Assembly: GCA_022361135.1 (NCBI GenBank)
Contig: JAKSBM010000499.1
Coordinates: 1-7,521, forward strand
DNA: 7,521 nt
Direction of reading: 5' to 3'
Origin: Desulfobacterales bacterium
GTDB lineage: Bacteria > Desulfobacterota > Desulfobacteria > Desulfobacterales > Desulfobacteraceae
Part shown: one piece after another, positions 5,041 to 7,521 of the stretch
Layout: each line of letters starts with the position of its first letter
Numbering within the stretch: the first letter of the stretch is position 1
The notes under the pieces: generated by a model
Told to the model about the DNA's origin: nothing
What the model saw: the letters and a program-made list of their open reading frames with translations, nothing else
Database searches by the model: none
Made by a program: the position numbers and the translations under genes

Positions 5041-7131
5041 ATGGATACATTCTTTAAAGGCAAAAAAATCGCAGCATACATTGCATTGAAACACCACACC
5101 CGCTTCATCATACCGGTGATGGAAAAACTCAAGGCATACGGGGCCGACACCATCTATATCGTCGGGGCGGCTGAACGCTCCCAGGAAGTCACTGCCATAG
5201 AAACCCAGATCCCCTATAAACATGTATTTGAATACACCCAACCAGGGGACCAGGAGGAGGTCCATGCCACCTACCTCACCCTGAGGGACGGATTCATCCG
5301 TGGAATTAAAAAAGATATTGCCATTGGATCATCCGCCCTGCTGACGGTGATGGACAAAAACCTCCAGTCCACGGCCCGGGAATACATTGGATTCAGAAAC
5401 TTCCTGGACATTGAAAAGCCCGACCTCTGCTTTGCCCTCCACGAAATGAACCGTTGGGGAAAAATGCTGTCCTTCTGGTCCAAGAAAAAAAACATCCCCT
5501 TTATTTCCCTCCAGGAGGGCTTGACCAATGCGGCCGATTACATCTTCATCGGCCATGTTCAGTTCTCCACAGCCAACCTGGTATGGGGGGAAAAAACCCG
5601 GGAAAAACTCATTGGGTTTGAAGCCCCCTCGGACAAGGTTTATCCCGTGGGCAACACCCACATTGCCGAAGAAGTCAAATTGTTGAAAAAAAGGAAGGTC
5701 CGCAAAACCAAACGGAAACAATTGGGGTTGAAGGATCGCTTTACAATGCTTTTGCTCTTTTCCGCCACCCCGTCTCCGGTGCCGGAACTCATGCCCCTGT
5801 TTGAGCTTTTTGAACAGCGCAAAGACCTCAAACTCATTGTAAAATTCCACCCCGTCACCACCCAGCCCATCATTGAAGCATGGCGCCAGGCCATCCCGGA
5901 AAAGATAAAGAAACAAATCCGCCTCATCCATGGGGAAGAAAGCACCTATGACCTCATGGAAACCAGTGACCTCTGTGTCCAATCCGAACCCAGCACCACG
6001 GGCTTGGAAGCCCTGGCCATTGGAAAACCCCTGGTTCAGCTGAAGCTGGAGACGCCCGATCAATACCCCTATGATTTTGTGAATGCCGGTGTGGCCATGC
6101 ATCTGACGCCCACGGAACTCCGGGAGCACCTTGAAGCAAAATTTGACTTTCACTCTCCGGCCACCCGGGAGGCCATCAAGGAATTTATCAAAGCCGAACT
6201 CACGGACACGGATGGGGCAAGGGATCGCATCATCCAAATCATGCAATCCGCCATCACCCATAACCAGGACACCCTGCGGCCGGAATTCCAATTCGCAACC
6301 CCGGATGCCGAAGAAGCATTGAAATGGTCCATGGTTCTCAACATCCCCCGGGATCCCCAACACTTTCTCCACCAGCTGGAACGTATTTCCGTCTATTCCG
6401 AGGGAGAAGGAGACTATGAAGTCATCCTGGTGAACACCCATCCCGATGTCCAGGGTTTGAAGGACATCCTGACCTCCCTGGAGGGCGATGTCACCGTGAT
6501 TGAACGCCCCGAAGAAACGGAACTGGCCCAGGCCCTCAACGCCGGAGCCGCCCAAAGCAAAGGCCGTCACCTGATTTTCCTGGGACCGGAAATTGCCCCC
6601 AACCCGGATTGGCTCTCCCACCTCTCCCGGGCCATGGAGGCCGGAGACACCCCACGGATTTTCGGCGGTATGGTCATCAGCCCCAACCAGAACATTCGCC
6701 ATGCCGGCATGAATGTGGATGCCAACAATGCACCGGCCCCGGCCTACCTCCACCTGGATCACAAATTTCCAAAGGCATTGAAGCCACGCCCCTTCCAAAT
6801 GGTGGACCACTTCATCTGCCTGGACCGGGACATGTTTAAATCCCTGGGGGGATTCCACCCCCAAAGCGGGTACTATGCCTTCATGGACATCTGTCTGGCG
6901 GCCCAGGAAACAGAGACCCCAAGCCCGGTATTCTATATTCCCGAAGTTCAGCTCACCGCCATGACCGAAATCCAGCACCGGAAAAATTCAAACGCCTCAC
7001 TCTATTTTTATTCCCGCTGGCAAAGCCGACTCTGGGACAATGAAAGCCAATTCTATAAAAATGATAATATCACCCAGCTACAGCTGGATGCCGCCCGCAT
7101 GACCCGGGCCATGGAAATCATCAAGGGATAA
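5041..7131 (+). CDS. Two-domain glycosyltransferase: GT-B (CDP-glycerol transferase/2-epimerase-like) plus degenerate GT2-like domain
   Basis: The 696-residue protein has two parts. Residues about 8-400 look like a GT-B enzyme: IEKPDLCFALHEMNRWG (124-140), FISLQEG (154-160), VWGEKTREKL then VYPVGNTHIAEE (181-211), LIVKFHP (265-271) and a donor-site-like SDLCVQSEPSTTGLEALAIGKP (309-330). The last two resemble the KpHP and ExStxxxEAlxxGkP blocks of CDP-glycerol glycerophosphotransferase and capsule-synthesis relatives. Residues about 455-640 resemble a GT2 domain: ALNAGAAQSKGRHLIFL (498-514), a GG...P...I.HAG block (542-556), FICLDRDMFKSLGGF (591-605) and YIPEVQL (632-638). Where GT2 enzymes have LDxD, this one has LGPE (514-517), and the acidic pair before the DxCL helix is replaced by Ala-Phe (613-614). 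The GT2 half may therefore be inactive or use another mechanism. A basic stretch (213-226) links the GT-B halves. There are no membrane segments. AGGA stands 8 nt before the ATG, 14 bp after the previous gene. Confidence 0.8.
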   Translation: MDTFFKGKKIAAYIALKHHTRFIIPVMEKLKAYGADTIYIVGAAERSQEVTAIETQIPYKHVFEYTQPGDQEEVHATYLTLRDGFIRGIKKDIAIGSSALLTVMDKNLQSTAREYIGFRNFLDIEKPDLCFALHEMNRWGKMLSFWSKKKNIPFISLQEGLTNAADYIFIGHVQFSTANLVWGEKTREKLIGFEAPSDKVYPVGNTHIAEEVKLLKKRKVRKTKRKQLGLKDRFTMLLLFSATPSPVPELMPLFELFEQRKDLKLIVKFHPVTTQPIIEAWRQAIPEKIKKQIRLIHGEESTYDLMETSDLCVQSEPSTTGLEALAIGKPLVQLKLETPDQYPYDFVNAGVAMHLTPTELREHLEAKFDFHSPATREAIKEFIKAELTDTDGARDRIIQIMQSAITHNQDTLRPEFQFATPDAEEALKWSMVLNIPRDPQHFLHQLERISVYSEGEGDYEVILVNTHPDVQGLKDILTSLEGDVTVIERPEETELAQALNAGAAQSKGRHLIFLGPEIAPNPDWLSHLSRAMEAGDTPRIFGGMVISPNQNIRHAGMNVDANNAPAPAYLHLDHKFPKALKPRPFQMVDHFICLDRDMFKSLGGFHPQSGYYAFMDICLAAQETETPSPVFYIPEVQLTAMTEIQHRKNSNASLYFYSRWQSRLWDNESQFYKNDNITQLQLDAARMTRAMEIIKG

Positions 7132-7135
7132 GGAG
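7129..7135 (+). promoter_or_regulatory. Ribosome binding site for the SpsF-type gene, overlapping the upstream stop
   Basis: TAAGGAG includes the stop codon (7129-7131) of the fused glycosyltransferase gene and lies 7 nt before the ATG at 7143. It is the strongest ribosome site in the window and ties the last two genes into one transcript. Confidence 0.65.
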
Positions 7136-7142
7136 AACAGCC

Positions 7143-7521
7143 ATGCCCCATACCCTATCCCTCCACCGTCCCGTGGTGGCCCTGCTCCAGGCCAGGATGT
7201 CCTCCAGCCGCCTCCCCGGCAAGGTGATGAAACCCATTCTGGGTCGTCCCATGCTGGCCCGGCAGATCCAGCGTGTCCGCCGGGCACAACTGCTGGACGC
7301 CATTGTTGTGGTCACCAGCACCGGCCACGAAGACGATCCCGTGGAAGCCCTCTGCAGGGAGGAAGGGATTCCCTGCTTCCGGGGCTCCCTGCCCAATGTC
7401 CTGGATCGGTATTACCATGGGGCTTGCCACCATGGCGCCCAAACCATTGTCCGCCTCACCGGGGATTGTCCCCTGGCAGATCCGGAAAAAATAGACGAAT
7501 TGGTTCTTTTTTACGCAGAAC
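7143..7521 (+). CDS. SpsF-type cytidylyltransferase (N-terminal part, cut by window edge)
   Basis: The first 126 residues are visible and the frame is open at the right edge. LLQARMSSSRLPGKVMKPIL (residues 14-33) is the nucleotide-binding signature of the SpsF/acylneuraminate cytidylyltransferase group. PMLARQIQRVRRAQLLDAIV (36-55), FRGSLPNVLDRYY (79-91) and IVRLTGDCPLADP (102-114) continue the family pattern, with Asp108 in TGDCP as the likely metal-binding residue. Full-length members are usually about 240-260 residues, or longer when fused to a PseG-like or reductase domain, so the rest is missing. The family activates sugars with CTP, and many members are encoded in spore-coat, flagellin or pseudaminic/legionaminic acid loci; with a PseB gene nearby, CMP-activation of a nonulosonic acid is a reasonable but unproven guess. 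It is the fourth gene of the rightward transcript. Confidence 0.88.
   Translation, partial: MPHTLSLHRPVVALLQARMSSSRLPGKVMKPILGRPMLARQIQRVRRAQLLDAIVVVTSTGHEDDPVEALCREEGIPCFRGSLPNVLDRYYHGACHHGAQTIVRLTGDCPLADPEKIDELVLFYAE

Noticed and set aside
5585..5596. G6A6 run as a programmed frameshift site.
   Set aside because: It is not in the codon phase needed for a canonical X XXY YYZ slip, and the zero frame continues through a complete domain pattern on both sides.
5329..6978. A 549-codon open frame on the minus strand opposite the fused glycosyltransferase gene.
   Set aside because: It is a shadow of the codon bias of the sense gene, which rarely uses codons that read as stops in this antisense frame. 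Its translation is rich in Gly, His and Phe without domain motifs, whereas the sense frame has clear family motifs.

Overview
The window is a piece of a surface-glycan or flagellin-glycosylation locus from a Gram-negative-type bacterium. The genes are tightly packed, and most use codons ending in C or G. The gene repertoire (PseB-type dehydratase, TPR-glycosyltransferase, PIG-L deacetylase, SpsF-type cytidylyltransferase) resembles loci in motile Desulfobacterota and other environmental proteobacteria, but nothing here fixes the taxon. No tRNA, rRNA, CRISPR, insertion sequence or transposase is visible.

There are two divergent gene sets around one AT-rich control region at about 3026-3172. 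The leftward (minus-strand) set runs from pseB-like UDP-GlcNAc 4,6-dehydratase (2045-3025) to a sugar-1-phosphate nucleotidyltransferase (1285-2007) to a TPR protein with a GT9-like glycosyltransferase domain (1298 down to the left edge, incomplete). The last two genes overlap by 14 bp.

The rightward (plus-strand) set runs from a PIG-L/LmbE zinc deacetylase (3173-3853) to an unassigned protein that looks like a GT-B glycosyltransferase (3857-5026) to a 696-residue protein (5041-7131), and then to an SpsF-type cytidylyltransferase that runs off the right edge (7143-7521). The 696-residue protein joins a GT-B-like half to a GT2-like half whose usual acidic catalytic positions look lost. Intergenic gaps here are only 3-14 bp, so this is almost certainly one transcript.

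A consistent reading is that PseB opens a UDP-GlcNAc-derived route toward a pseudaminic-acid-like or other modified amino sugar. The two nucleotidyltransferases would activate sugars, the deacetylase would trim an N-acyl group, and the three glycosyltransferase-like proteins would transfer the product to flagellin, LPS or another surface acceptor. The other genes of such a pathway (PseC aminotransferase, PseH, PseG, PseI) are not in the window, so the end product is inference. The least explained parts are the 389-residue protein and the fused 696-residue protein.
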